37,725 bases of DNA from a virus: the IMG/VR virus record IMGVR_UViG_3300037170_000294, positions 1 through 37,725 of that record, one strand, 5' to 3'. The translations under genes and the position numbers were made by a program. This document shows, in pieces, positions 17,743 to 25,179 of the stretch. The notes beneath the pieces are model-generated. The model saw only the letters and a list, made by a program, of their open reading frames with translations, had not been told where the DNA came from and made no database searches. The stretch's first letter is position 1. Every line of letters begins with the position of its first letter.

Positions 17743-17952
17743 TCATTCTAACAAAACATATTGATTGGGTACGATTTTCGTATTATACACAGGAGTAGAA
17801 TATGCCCTTTTCGCGTCAAATGTATAGACTGGGAGATCTCCAAAATTCTTTTGTATCTCTGTTAATCTGGTAATTAATTCACTTATTTTTAATGTTCTAC
17901 CCTCTTCATTAAAACGAAAATAACGTCGAGGGTCATTTGCATCATTAACCAT
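17743..17952 (-). CDS. Small phage-type protein (69 aa), first gene of Pth2 operon
   Basis: The product contains 'KISELITRLTEIQKNFGDLP' followed by 'VYTFDAKRAY', a pattern common to tiny phage proteins of unknown role. It starts with the ATG at 17952, about 26 bases downstream of a TATA box, so it may be translated from a leaderless message that continues into the HD-Pth2 genes. Confidence 0.6.
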   Translation of the reverse strand: MVNDANDPRRYFRFNEEGRTLKISELITRLTEIQKNFGDLPVYTFDAKRAYSTPVYNTKIVPNQYVLLE

Positions 17953-17970
17953 AATCTTCTATTGAACAAA

Positions 17971-17984
17971 AGTTATATATATAA
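17971..17984 (-). promoter_or_regulatory. Archaeal TATA promoter for the HD-Pth2 operon
   Basis: GTTATATATATAAC, preceded on the - strand by the purine-rich AGAAA expected of a BRE. Its centre is about 26 bases from the ATG at 17952, the spacing expected for a leaderless archaeal transcript. The element lies in a perfect 20-base palindrome (AAAGTTATATATATAACTTT). Confidence 0.6.
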
Positions 17985-18015
17985 CTTTCTATTGATAAAC
18001 GTTTACCTTTAGGAT

Positions 18016-18049
18016 TAAAAAAAATATAAATTCCTATAAAGAATTTATA
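18016..18049 (-). terminator. Hairpin plus T-run terminator after papain-like peptidase gene
   Basis: On the - strand, a stem TATAAATTC/GAATTTATA with a 7-base loop is followed by eight T residues. The gene's stop codon lies inside the loop. It closes the wall-attack gene set before the Pth2 operon promoter. Confidence 0.55.
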
Positions 18050-19242
18050 ACCTCTTTAATTAATCCTTCTGCTTTTTGATTATTCGCGTAACTAGGGTTT
18101 CCAAGAAATTTGATCGCTTCTTCTAAAAGCTCGACCACCCCCTGATTAGGGGTTGTTCCCGTTACCGTTAGCGTATTATTTCCCACAGTTGGTGCATAAG
18201 TTGCATCGCCAGCGAAAGTTACTCCTATTGGATATGTACCAGCTTTTTGAGATATAGTGTAATTCAATGTTGCTTTCCCATTTTTATCTGTTGCTACAGC
18301 ACCAATTTCTTTTCCACTTATTGAAAAGATTACATTTTCTCCTCCGATATATTCATTGTTGTCTGTTTCTATTAAATCGGCGGTTAACTGAATTTGTGCG
18401 CCGGGAGCAGCAGTTACAGGATCTACAGCTAAATAGGTGGGGAGTGTGTTGGAAACAGGTTGTGGGGTTTGACCAGTGATTGCTTGTTCATCAGCTTCTA
18501 ACTGAGCGAAATTAAATCCTGCTGGTGTTACACCCTGAGCATTCAAAATCTCTTTGTCAAACGCTAACCATCCTTCATCAACGTATTTATTAAAGAAGGC
18601 AGGAGTCATAGGAATTAATCCGCCCCAAGTAGATACTATTAAATCACCTTTGGCAGTTACACCTACAATTTTCAATGTAGTTGTTTTAGCAGATGCTTCT
18701 ACTCCGCCGATTGCGTGACCACCTAGTATTCCACCATCATCTGGAACAACATCCCATACCTCTCCATTATTAAATTGATCTTCAGCACTTTGTGGAAGTT
18801 GTACGCCGACAAATACTCCACCGAAATAATATATAACCTCGTAAAACTCATTGATATTTGTATTGTCAAGCTGTAGAAATGAGCTGATTATTCCCTGATT
18901 CTTTAAATATTGGAGAAGTGTTGAAAACTCACAACCTTGATCAGTGCTAGGGTCTTTGGGGTTATAATCACAACCACCTTCATATAGATTTTCAGCATCT
19001 GTATCCGTAAATAATTTAGCAATACCACCCATTGAGGTAAAAACTTCCCTTAAATGGAGTGTACACGCGCAAGCACAATCGCCTAATTTGTCATTTAAGA
19101 ACATTTGAGATAGATTAACACCAGAAGCGTATCCTAAAGGGAAACCTGGAAGTGCTATCTTTTCAATAATTCTATAATCCTTATACTTTAATATGTTCGT
19201 CTTTTGCCTAAACCCTTTTTTCCCTTTTCTATATTTAACCAT
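18034..19242 (-). CDS. Papain-like (C1-type) cysteine peptidase with C-terminal Ig-like domain
   Basis: A 402-residue protein. Residues 30-230 look like a C1-type peptidase of the phage/archaeal branch: 'LNDKLGDCACACTLH' (candidate nucleophiles Cys56, Cys58 or Cys60), 'GGILGGHAIGG' with His176, and 'VSTWGG' in place of the papain NSWG. Residues 255-365 form an Ig-like domain ('VDPVTAAPGAQIQLTAD', ending 'NNTLTVTG') like those in methanogen surface adhesins. No signal peptide is seen. In this setting it could digest the peptide part of the cell wall during entry or lysis; processing of virion proteins is the alternative. It abuts a 36-codon ORF upstream. Confidence 0.7.
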   Translation of the reverse strand: MVKYRKGKKGFRQKTNILKYKDYRIIEKIALPGFPLGYASGVNLSQMFLNDKLGDCACACTLHLREVFTSMGGIAKLFTDTDAENLYEGGCDYNPKDPSTDQGCEFSTLLQYLKNQGIISSFLQLDNTNINEFYEVIYYFGGVFVGVQLPQSAEDQFNNGEVWDVVPDDGGILGGHAIGGVEASAKTTTLKIVGVTAKGDLIVSTWGGLIPMTPAFFNKYVDEGWLAFDKEILNAQGVTPAGFNFAQLEADEQAITGQTPQPVSNTLPTYLAVDPVTAAPGAQIQLTADLIETDNNEYIGGENVIFSISGKEIGAVATDKNGKATLNYTISQKAGTYPIGVTFAGDATYAPTVGNNTLTVTGTTPNQGVVELLEEAIKFLGNPSYANNQKAEGLIKEVINSL

Positions 19243-19353
19243 CTATAATTCTCCGTTTCTTTTTAAAATATTTATAAAATAATCTTGAGAATCTCTGTTG
19301 AGTTTTTCAAAATATTCTTTTCTAAAAATACTATATGGAACATTTAATTTCAT
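19243..19353 (-). CDS. Small hypothetical protein (36 aa) between wall-lytic genes
   Basis: ATG at 19353 lies 7 bases after the stop of the upstream gene, and its TAG is immediately followed by the ATG of the peptidase gene (TAGATG). The peptide is basic and aromatic-rich (MKLNVPYSIFRKEYFEKLNR). There is no obvious ribosome site, so translation would depend on coupling. It also ends with the GGAG (codons NGEL) that serves the downstream start. Confidence 0.45.
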   Translation of the reverse strand: MKLNVPYSIFRKEYFEKLNRDSQDYFINILKRNGEL

Positions 19354-19360
19354 AATGAAT

Positions 19361-20764
19361 TTAAGAATTTATATCTGTTTGATAATCTCCAACATGACAA
19401 GTACCTTCATTACAAATCAAAGTACCCATAGGTCTCTGCATTTCAGCCGCTCCCGCTAAATCGTAGAAATTTGGATTTGTGGAAGCTGTCCATGTTTGAA
19501 CTGCTATTGAATTATTAAAAGTAATCCAGTAATGGCCGTAAGTTCCATCTGAACAGGTTACCATGCCATCAATATCCCAAAAATCAACACCTATTCTGTA
19601 ACCCAAAGCTCTTAACACTGGGTTTCCAATACATTCTACCCAGTCCGCACAATTAATTCCACTACTCCATGCATAATTATTTACAGCATCTATAATTGAA
19701 TATTTACGATTATCATATTCAGCGTAAACACCTTCTTTAATAACAAGATTGTAAAGGTCTTCTTTGGTTTTGATTGTGACGTTAAATCTATTTTCAATGG
19801 TACTCAACACCCATAAATCAGATCCAACAGCTGGCGCTGGAGGTGTTGGCACTACATTAACCGCTATCTGATTAGGATACCTGTGATTTGCTTTGTAGAA
19901 AGCATCATATCTAGTAAGCATTCCTAGGTACGTGTGGAAGTTTATATAATTCCCAGTCTGTGAACTATTTATAAATACCTGCGTTGGATTTGGGTTTGAT
20001 TGAGATTTATGAGTTGTAATATAATTTTGTACCCATACAATCATTGCCTTAAAATTTGAAAGTGGTATTTCATCATAACTTGTTGATATATCTATATTGG
20101 TCACATTATTACCTCCATAAACATTTATAACTGCATTGCATAACATATCTGGATATTGTGGTGTTAATTCTGGGTGCGGACTGAAAAGAATCACATTACC
20201 TTTTTCATTTGGGGTATCCATCACAATAGCAGGATAACCATTATAATCTCCATTAATAAAGGTTGCTAAAACTACACCACTGGCAACTTGAAAAGCTGGA
20301 CCAGATTCATGATCTATTTGTAAAGTTCCGGTTCTCCCAAATATGGCATTTCCTTCATCTGTAAACTCAATATCCACCAAACCATCAACTGCATAAACAA
20401 TTGAAGTGATGCCGGGTGCTAAGTTAAAACCTAAATAAGTTGGACCACCCGTTACATTATGAGATACTGCGTAAGCACCGCTGCAAGTTGCTACAACTCC
20501 GCCACCGTTTTCTACAAAAGTTAATAAGTCTTTACCGTTTACGTTAGGGTTGTTAATGTATAGTGATTCAGCTCCATCCCCTCCAGGTAATATTATAACA
20601 TCGTATCCTTTCATGATTGCAGCGTTAAGAGTTACTGTTTTATCTACTTGGAAGGTATAACCATTATATGGTTTTGCGTTTTTAAGTATAGAAATAGTGT
20701 TGGGGAAACAGTTCTGTCCAACCCCAGTCCCACTGAATACTAGAATATTAATTGTTTCTGTCAT
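19361..20764 (-). CDS. Predicted pseudomurein-lytic enzyme: amidotransferase-like plus Pei-like domains
   Basis: A 467-residue protein in three parts. Residues 1-220 form a class I glutamine-amidotransferase-like fold of the BPL_N/ThuA type, with nucleophile elbow 'VVATCSGAYA' (Cys94) and 'LFSPHPELTP' (His197, Glu199), an intact Cys-His-Glu set. Residues 222-305 ('LSNFKAMIVWVQNYI', 'HRYPNQIAV') resemble a pseudomurein-binding repeat. Residues 315-467 resemble the transglutaminase-like peptidase domain of pseudomurein endoisopeptidases such as PeiW/PeiP: 'GINCADWVECIGNPVLRALG' (Cys372), 'GHYWITF' (His411); the acidic third residue is unclear. It would cut peptide or isopeptide links in methanogen cell walls. 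ATG follows AAAGGAGG, which is also the end of the upstream gene. Wall specificity is inferred. Confidence 0.65.
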   Translation of the reverse strand: MTETINILVFSGTGVGQNCFPNTISILKNAKPYNGYTFQVDKTVTLNAAIMKGYDVIILPGGDGAESLYINNPNVNGKDLLTFVENGGGVVATCSGAYAVSHNVTGGPTYLGFNLAPGITSIVYAVDGLVDIEFTDEGNAIFGRTGTLQIDHESGPAFQVASGVVLATFINGDYNGYPAIVMDTPNEKGNVILFSPHPELTPQYPDMLCNAVINVYGGNNVTNIDISTSYDEIPLSNFKAMIVWVQNYITTHKSQSNPNPTQVFINSSQTGNYINFHTYLGMLTRYDAFYKANHRYPNQIAVNVVPTPPAPAVGSDLWVLSTIENRFNVTIKTKEDLYNLVIKEGVYAEYDNRKYSIIDAVNNYAWSSGINCADWVECIGNPVLRALGYRIGVDFWDIDGMVTCSDGTYGHYWITFNNSIAVQTWTASTNPNFYDLAGAAEMQRPMGTLICNEGTCHVGDYQTDINS

Positions 20765-20771
20765 TTTAGTT

Positions 20772-21533
20772 TTAACCTCCTTTGGGAAATGTTAAATTCA
20801 CAGGACAATAATGATCCCACGGATCCCAAACCCAATAAACATATCCCGCAGTTTTACTACCCAAAATAATATTAACATCTTCTAAAATATCAGCAACCGG
20901 AAATGGAGTGATGGGAATACCAGCGGTGCTATCACAAGTAGCGACAGCAGGTAATATTTTATTAGCATTTCCAACTTCTGCAATATACTTATTTAAAGTA
21001 TTTTTAACCCATGTATGGTCTTTTGGTGGGTTATCGTTCTCTGCAGGTCTTCGATAAAGTTCTGGGATTATAAAATCAAAAAAGGGTACTAATGCCGCTG
21101 CACTAACCCCACTACCACCTTCGTAAAAGGGTGCTGAACTTTTGGCTTTAGGATTCGCTTCATGGATTGTATTTGTGAAATCTTCTGCAAATGTTTTTAA
21201 TTGAGCTGCCTTCCAATTACTATTTACTACAAAGTCATCAGTGCTGAAACCTACAATTCCTAGTTCAGAAATTAATTCTGAAACATATTTTAAGAAAGTA
21301 GAAACACTTGAAGGAGTGAAATAACTTAAAACAGCATAACAAGGAGTTAATCTTAATTTAGTAGTTTCCATGTTCTTTAAATAAGCTTCTAATAGTATTT
21401 TAACTTCCGCATATGTTAAACCGTTTACGGTCATAGTTACATCAGTACATCCTAATGATTCCATATTTTCAAAAAAAGAAGCTGTAAGATACTCAGTTGG
21501 AGAAAAAGCAAATGAATATATACTATGGATCAT
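20772..21533 (-). CDS. Glycoside-hydrolase-like TIM-barrel protein
   Basis: A 253-residue protein without signal peptide, showing barrel-like strand endings rich in acidic and aromatic residues: 'GFSTDDFVV', 'FFDFIIPELYRRP', 'ILPAVATCD' and 'GYVYWVWDPWD'. The pattern matches GH-like barrels in archaeal and phage cell-wall enzymes, where an Asp/Glu pair at strand ends is catalytic; Asp-Asp at about residues 97-98 and Glu in 'IIPELY' are the best candidates. It sits between two predicted wall-active genes. The last codons (Lys-Gly-Gly-stop) read AAAGGAGGTTAA and also provide the ribosome site of the downstream enzyme. An attack on the glycan strands is inferred. Confidence 0.55.
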   Translation of the reverse strand: MIHSIYSFAFSPTEYLTASFFENMESLGCTDVTMTVNGLTYAEVKILLEAYLKNMETTKLRLTPCYAVLSYFTPSSVSTFLKYVSELISELGIVGFSTDDFVVNSNWKAAQLKTFAEDFTNTIHEANPKAKSSAPFYEGGSGVSAAALVPFFDFIIPELYRRPAENDNPPKDHTWVKNTLNKYIAEVGNANKILPAVATCDSTAGIPITPFPVADILEDVNIILGSKTAGYVYWVWDPWDHYCPVNLTFPKGG

Positions 21534-21537
21534 ATCC

Positions 21538-22251
21538 TTAAACTCCTGTAACTGGTTCAGTTGTTACGCTAGCCATACCATATTGTAGGAAATCATAGTT
21601 CAGTCCTTTATATACAACTAACCTGGTGAAATCCTCGAAAGATAGTATCTCACCTGGAAAACTAACCGTCTTAGGCAATCTTTTCATAAGTTCATAGTAT
21701 GCATTAACTCTATTTATACCATCCTGGACCTGATATACTGTTAGTGAACTAGCCACCAATGCCGCCTCATGAGCTATGAAAGTAACAATAGGAGTTATAT
21801 TTGCGAATGTTACACCTTCAATGTAGGAAACTCCCTGGGTCCGTACATATAAATCAGGATGTGCAATACCCGTAAATGTTTTATCATCATAATTGTCCTG
21901 TTTATCCCTAGCTAGCCACAATCTGTTAGTTATTAAGGGCATAGTTGAATGACTGAAGATATATACAAGAGCGTCTCTTCTGTTCCCTAATGTTCTCTTA
22001 TAACCTATATCTCCTTTTTCGTATATTATCCCCGGGTCCATACCACCATAAATATCTACAATCAAAGCATCATCAGGTGCTGTTTTAAAGACATCCCAAT
22101 GACTATCTGCTCCAACTGCCACTGTTTGAGCGTTTAATCCTTTCGCTTTTAAAGAAGTTAGTAATAAGTTTAAATGGTTCATATCAGTTGGATCTGTACT
22201 ATTTTTGTTGTAGATTATATCCGATGCTAAATAAATTGGTCTATTTGTCGT
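21538..22251 (-). CDS. Methanogen wall/adhesin-type protein, apparent ACG start
   Basis: The first ATG is at 22182, but the frame is open 23 codons further to an ACG at 22251, which has a consensus ribosome site (GAGGTGA) exactly 5 bases upstream. The extra residues read '(M)TTNRPIYLASDIIYNKN', the usual opening of a family of methanogen surface-associated proteins ('kPIYIASDxI'). This supports the longer 237-residue form. The body contains 'DALIVDIYGGMDPGIIYEKG' and 'FTGIAHPDLYVRTQG', also seen in that family, followed by a pseudomurein-binding-repeat-like stretch ('VNAYYELMKRLPKTV'). A cell-wall binding role is inferred. The next gene starts 4 bases after its stop. Confidence 0.6.
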   Translation of the reverse strand, partial: TTNRPIYLASDIIYNKNSTDPTDMNHLNLLLTSLKAKGLNAQTVAVGADSHWDVFKTAPDDALIVDIYGGMDPGIIYEKGDIGYKRTLGNRRDALVYIFSHSTMPLITNRLWLARDKQDNYDDKTFTGIAHPDLYVRTQGVSYIEGVTFANITPIVTFIAHEAALVASSLTVYQVQDGINRVNAYYELMKRLPKTVSFPGEILSFEDFTRLVVYKGLNYDFLQYGMASVTTEPVTGV

Positions 22252-22256
22252 TTAAT

Positions 22257-22263
22257 TCACCTC
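22257..22263 (-). promoter_or_regulatory. Ribosome binding site that points to the ACG start at 22251
   Basis: GAGGTGA on the - strand, 5 bases before ACG. No ATG, GTG or TTG lies within the usual spacing, and an in-frame TAA sits between the site and the ACG, so translation cannot begin further upstream in this frame. Confidence 0.6.
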
Positions 22264-22292
22264 TATTAAAAAAAATAAAAAAGATGTTTTGT

Positions 22293-22631
22293 CTATCCGT
22301 TAGATAAATGTTCTTCTTTCATTCCGGGGTCTGAACCGGTATCTTGGTTCATTACTTTCCAGTCTGCCATCTGCACGTAAAATGCACATGCGTTTGATGT
22401 GCTTAAAGCAGGGCCTACCCTTTCAGCTATTCCAGCTTGTGCTAGAACAGTTGGGCTTGTTCCTGTAGAAAGTAACCTTACTGCCACAGCTTCTGCGTTT
22501 CCACATACACCTTCAGTAATATCTTCTACATTATATAAACTGTAATTTAATTCAGTTGTAAGACTTTTGCATGAAAAACACATTTGTTCAGTTTCAGTGT
22601 CCTCAAAAACGTTTGTATTTGATGTATCCAT
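22293..22631 (-). CDS. Hypothetical protein (112 aa)
   Basis: The product starts MDTSNTNVFEDTETEQMCFS and includes one CxxC pair ('CFSCKSLTTE') and two further Cys. The middle is Ala/Gly/Ser-rich ('VLAQAGIAERVGPALSTSNA'). The start has a strong ribosome site (AAGGAGG). It is the first gene of the wall-attack unit and is preceded by a palindrome-rich leader. The Ala/Thr/Ser-rich core could be a small virion protein; no family recognised. Confidence 0.55.
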   Translation of the reverse strand: MDTSNTNVFEDTETEQMCFSCKSLTTELNYSLYNVEDITEGVCGNAEAVAVRLLSTGTSPTVLAQAGIAERVGPALSTSNACAFYVQMADWKVMNQDTGSDPGMKEEHLSNG

Positions 22632-22662
22632 AATTTTTTCCTCCTTAAAAATAGTATTGTTC

Positions 22663-22717
22663 GATCGCGATCAAATGATCGGAAAAATTCTTTTGACCAA
22701 AAGGTCATTAATTAATG
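22663..22717. promoter_or_regulatory. Cluster of palindromes upstream of the wall-attack unit
   Basis: Three perfect dyads lie within 55 bases: GATCGCGATC (22663-22672), TGACCAAAAGGTCA (22694-22707) and CATTAATTAATG (22706-22717). They sit between the CCA-adding enzyme gene and the first gene of the wall-attack unit, so operator or leader-structure roles are plausible. Confidence 0.4.
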
Positions 22718-22732
22718 TGATAGAATGTCTTA

Positions 22733-22741
22733 TTATTTAAA
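22733..22741 (-). promoter_or_regulatory. Possible TATA element for the wall-attack unit
   Basis: TTTAAATAA preceded by AAAG on the - strand. A start about 25 bases downstream would give a leader of about 80 bases carrying the palindromes and then the strong ribosome site of the gene starting at 22631. Confidence 0.35.
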
Positions 22742-22755
22742 CTTTTGCATTTGGA

Positions 22756-23952
22756 TCAATAAATTACACTAACATTGGAATAATTATCTTTTAGCAAAGA
22801 AGAGAGGTCCTGATATTTTCTTGGAATAAATGTCATCAATTTATCCTCTTCAACAAAAATATTTTCTTCACCATGTTTTTTTATAAAACCGTTTGAAGCC
22901 TCTTTTCCTGCAAAAATAGATGGCCCCTCTGATTTTTTAAATAGAGGAGGGATGTAACCGATTTCTTCCTCCACAATTATATAAATATCAAAACCAACAA
23001 TATGATAATTTATACTTAATATTGTGAAATCATGGTCTTCGATTAGTTGCTGAATACTTTTCATGTATTTACGAGCTTTAGAATGCAAGATCTCTTTATT
23101 ATTCGAGATAGAAAAAATTTTAATTAAATATCCTCCACTCTGGCAATCGTTAAATCGTTGCTTATAAAAATCTATCGAAAAATCTATAGGTTCCCCTATA
23201 TCAAATGCACTCAAACTGGGAATTTCGAGAAACTTTCTTGCCGCGATTACAAATTTAGAATATGATTCAATTCCAAGAGCTGCGGCCACATTCCGATTTT
23301 TATCAACTGGATCGGAAAAATGAATAACTCCTCCAATATCTCTATAATCTTTTATTTCACTTTCTAACACATTTATGAAAGAACCATATTCAATTACGAG
23401 AAGCTCACATAAATAGCCACTGAATCCTCGATGCTCTTCGTCGGCCCCATAAACTCCAGTAGCTTTTAAAAATTGTTTCAGTAATCTTACTTCCCTTTTT
23501 TGTTCTCCAAATAGATTCTTTATCACATAATGTGTGTGATGCGGACTACGATCTACGGCCGAGATTATATCTTCACCTTCCACAATATTGTAACAAGGTA
23601 CAACATCAACCTCAATATCTCCATATTTACTATGGATATAAGGATGAGAAGCATATTCTAAATTGACTTTTAATCCAAACTCTTCTAAAAAATTTTTTAA
23701 TTTTTCTACTATTTTTTTGAAACTTTCTTTTGGAGTATCTATTGGAAATTTCAAGAAGATATCTAAGTCACTATTACCACGAAGCGCAGTCCCTTTAGCC
23801 ACAGACCCATTAAGTTCTATTACTATTTCTTCACCAAAATATTCTTGCAAGCGATCACGGAGGTTTATAAATAGAAAAGAGAGTTCATCCTCCTCTTCAG
23901 TAGTCGGTGTTATTTTGCGAAGAACACTTTTACAAATTTTTTCGATTGTCAT
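22756..23952 (-). CDS. cca: CCA-adding enzyme (tRNA nucleotidyltransferase), archaeal class I
   Basis: This enzyme adds C-C-A to tRNA 3' ends. The ATG at 23952 begins MTIEKICKSVLRKITPT; longer frames run into tRNA-Val and are rejected. The nucleotidyltransferase core is complete: 'LNGSVAKGTALRGNSDLDIF' (Gly49-Ser50, Asp62 and Asp64), third carboxylate Asp116 in 'IEVDVVPCY', and 'DRSPHHTHYVI', the archaeal RTPxHT-like block. At about 398 residues it is slightly shorter than cellular archaeal enzymes (about 440). None of the tRNA genes here encodes CCA, so this gene would be needed to mature them if the host enzyme is limiting. A TATA box 26 bases upstream suggests a leaderless transcript, and the gene directly follows the tRNA array. 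Confidence 0.9.
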   Translation of the reverse strand: MTIEKICKSVLRKITPTTEEEDELSFLFINLRDRLQEYFGEEIVIELNGSVAKGTALRGNSDLDIFLKFPIDTPKESFKKIVEKLKNFLEEFGLKVNLEYASHPYIHSKYGDIEVDVVPCYNIVEGEDIISAVDRSPHHTHYVIKNLFGEQKREVRLLKQFLKATGVYGADEEHRGFSGYLCELLVIEYGSFINVLESEIKDYRDIGGVIHFSDPVDKNRNVAAALGIESYSKFVIAARKFLEIPSLSAFDIGEPIDFSIDFYKQRFNDCQSGGYLIKIFSISNNKEILHSKARKYMKSIQQLIEDHDFTILSINYHIVGFDIYIIVEEEIGYIPPLFKKSEGPSIFAGKEASNGFIKKHGEENIFVEEDKLMTFIPRKYQDLSSLLKDNYSNVSVIY

Positions 23953-23972
23953 AAAAAGAAGTAAGTTGAACA

Positions 23973-23982
23973 TTATATAAAT
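23973..23982 (-). promoter_or_regulatory. TATA promoter of the CCA-adding enzyme gene
   Basis: ATTTATATAA lies between the 3' end of tRNA-Val and the ATG at 23952, about 26 bases from that ATG. Spacing fits a leaderless archaeal message. Confidence 0.55.
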
Positions 23983-23987
23983 AGTTA

Positions 23988-24061
23988 TTGGCGTAGTCGG
24001 ATTCGAACCGACGGTCTTCTCGGTGTAAACGAGGTGCATTACCAGACTATGCTATACGCCA
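23988..24061 (-). tRNA. tRNA-Val (anticodon TAC)
   Basis: Perfect 7-bp acceptor stem (TGGCGTA/TACGCCA), D-loop with GG, anticodon loop TTTACAC, T-loop TTCGAAT, discriminator A. Pair 27:43 is a C-A mismatch. No encoded CCA. Confidence 0.9.
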
Positions 24062-24064
24062 TAA

Positions 24065-24137
24065 TGCGTGATAGGAGATTCGAACTCCTATTTCGACGTT
24101 GGAAGCGTCGGGTGTTAACCATTGTCACTAATCACGC
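24065..24137 (-). tRNA. tRNA-Gly (anticodon TCC)
   Basis: Acceptor GCGTGAT/ATCACGC, anticodon loop CTTCCAA on a CGACG/CGTCG stem, T-loop TTCGAAT, discriminator A. Its 5' end overlaps the 3' end of the small gene at 24128-24310 by 10 bases. Confidence 0.9.
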
Positions 24138-24310
24138 TTGTTAAATATTCTTTCAACTGGTGGGCAAACACAATAAGAATCCCAAGCGCCACCACATTCG
24201 GGGCATCTTCTTTCTTCTGACCACCCTACTTTACAGAAACATCCGGGAACTTCTTTTCTACAATATTCCCCATTTTTAAGTTTCTCTTCATCAACATCTG
24301 AATTTAACAT
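24128..24310 (-). CDS. Small zinc-ribbon-like protein (60 aa)
   Basis: Eight cysteines are arranged as 'YCRKEVPGCFCKVGW', 'RRCPECGGAW' and 'SYCVCPP', typical of a small zinc-binding domain. The ATG overlaps the stop region of the upstream gene by 7 bases, and its stop lies inside tRNA-Gly(TCC), so message and tRNA are probably cut from one transcript. Function unknown. Confidence 0.55.
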   Translation of the reverse strand: MLNSDVDEEKLKNGEYCRKEVPGCFCKVGWSEERRCPECGGAWDSYCVCPPVERIFNKRD

Positions 24311-24666
24311 TGTTCGACCCCATCACCATTTTCATTCCAATAATATTCTCCACTCTTTAGTATTTTTATTTGCTCCTCATGATATTTAATCCTTGCCTCG
24401 ACATCTACTTTACCCCATTCCTCATTAAAATTCTTGTCTATGTATTTGGAGTTCAAAAATTCACAATAATCGCCAGCAAGTAAAGGAGCAAGGTCTTTTG
24501 GGGTCTCTCCAAACCTATCACCTCCAATAAATACAGCCACAAGTTTTTCTCGATCTAAAACATTTTCTTCATTCTCATTAATCATATAAATAAACCAATG
24601 ATCGTAAGTCCAGATAGTATCCCCTTTTCTAAATGAAAATGGTTTATCACTCATTCTAAATCTCAT
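24304..24666 (-). CDS. Hypothetical protein (120 aa)
   Basis: An acidic, aromatic-rich protein ('RKGDTIWTYDHWFIYMINE', 'ARIKYHEEQIKILKSGEYYW'). Its beginning looks like a small SH3-like fold around 'FRKGDTIWTY'. It overlaps both neighbours (ATGA at its start). Probably co-transcribed with the flanking tRNAs. No family recognised. Confidence 0.5.
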   Translation of the reverse strand: MRFRMSDKPFSFRKGDTIWTYDHWFIYMINENEENVLDREKLVAVFIGGDRFGETPKDLAPLLAGDYCEFLNSKYIDKNFNEEWGKVDVEARIKYHEEQIKILKSGEYYWNENGDGVEQC

Positions 24667-24842
24667 TTTCTCTCTCTTTCTATTTTTTCGACTTTATATC
24701 TAACAGAATCTTCGCTTAATTTTTCAATATCTAATATATAATACCATTTGTCATTGGAAATAATTAAATCATGGAGTTCCCAATTTTCATCGTCAATTAA
24801 TTCGAGTAATTCATTTTCACCATCTATCAATATAGCAAACAT
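24663..24842 (-). CDS. Hypothetical protein (59 aa)
   Basis: I take the ATG at 24842 (MFAILIDGENELLELIDDEN); a longer in-frame start lies inside tRNA-Gly(GCC). The acidic product ends in a basic helix ('KVEKIERERK'). It starts 2 bases after the tRNA 3' end and couples to the next gene by ATGA. Confidence 0.5.
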   Translation of the reverse strand: MFAILIDGENELLELIDDENWELHDLIISNDKWYYILDIEKLSEDSVRYKVEKIERERK

Positions 24843-24843
24843 A

Positions 24844-24916
24844 TGCAACCTCTGGGACTTGAACCCAAATCTTCTCATTGGCAATGAGGAGTTTTAACCA
24901 GTTAAACTAAGGTCGC
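24844..24916 (-). tRNA. tRNA-Gly (anticodon GCC)
   Basis: Acceptor GCGACCT/AGGTTGC with one G-T pair, D-loop AACTGGTTA, anticodon loop TTGCCAA, T-loop TTCAAGT, discriminator A. A C-A mismatch at 27:43 repeats the oddity of tRNA-Val. Confidence 0.88.
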
Positions 24917-24920
24917 TAAG

Positions 24921-24992
24921 CTCCCTCGAGGGGATTCGAACCCCCATTCGTTCGATTAGAAGTCGAAAGCAATTCCATTATGCTACGAGGGA
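24921..24992 (-). tRNA. tRNA-Arg (anticodon TCT)
   Basis: Perfect acceptor TCCCTCG/CGAGGGA, anticodon stem TTCGA/TCGAA with loop CTTCTAA, T-loop TTCGAAT, discriminator G. Confidence 0.92.
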
Positions 24993-25001
24993 AAATTTAA
25001 A

Positions 25002-25090
25002 CGCGCCGACCAGGATTCGAACCTGGATGCCCTTTTTACGAGGCTCTCGGTCTCAAGCCGAGCCTATTAACCTGATTCTAGCACCGACGC
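25002..25090 (-). tRNA. tRNA-Ser (anticodon TGA)
   Basis: Long variable arm, acceptor GCGTCGG/TCGGCGC with two G-T pairs, anticodon loop CTTGAGA, T-loop TTCGAAT, discriminator G as usual for Ser. Confidence 0.9.
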
Positions 25091-25092
25091 AA

Positions 25093-25175
25093 CGCCGACT
25101 GCTGGATTCGGACCAGCGAGCTCCCGAAGAAGCATGGATTTCCAATCCATCACATTACCACTCTGTCAAGTCGGC
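25093..25175 (-). tRNA. tRNA-Ser (anticodon GGA), T-loop with C55
   Basis: Acceptor GCCGACT/AGTCGGC perfect, anticodon loop TTGGAAA, long variable arm, discriminator G. The T-loop is TCCGAAT, so position 55 is C; the D-loop keeps GG, allowing a G18:C55 pair. Confidence 0.9.
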
Positions 25176-25179
25176 AATA

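Noticed and set aside
17971-18006. Replication origin
   Set aside because: AT-rich palindromes are present but there are no iterated repeats or adjacent initiator gene; the promoter reading explains the sequence.
23953-24039. 29-codon N-terminal extension of the CCA-adding enzyme
   Set aside because: It would translate tRNA-Val; the TATA box and the family's usual start favour the ATG at 23952.
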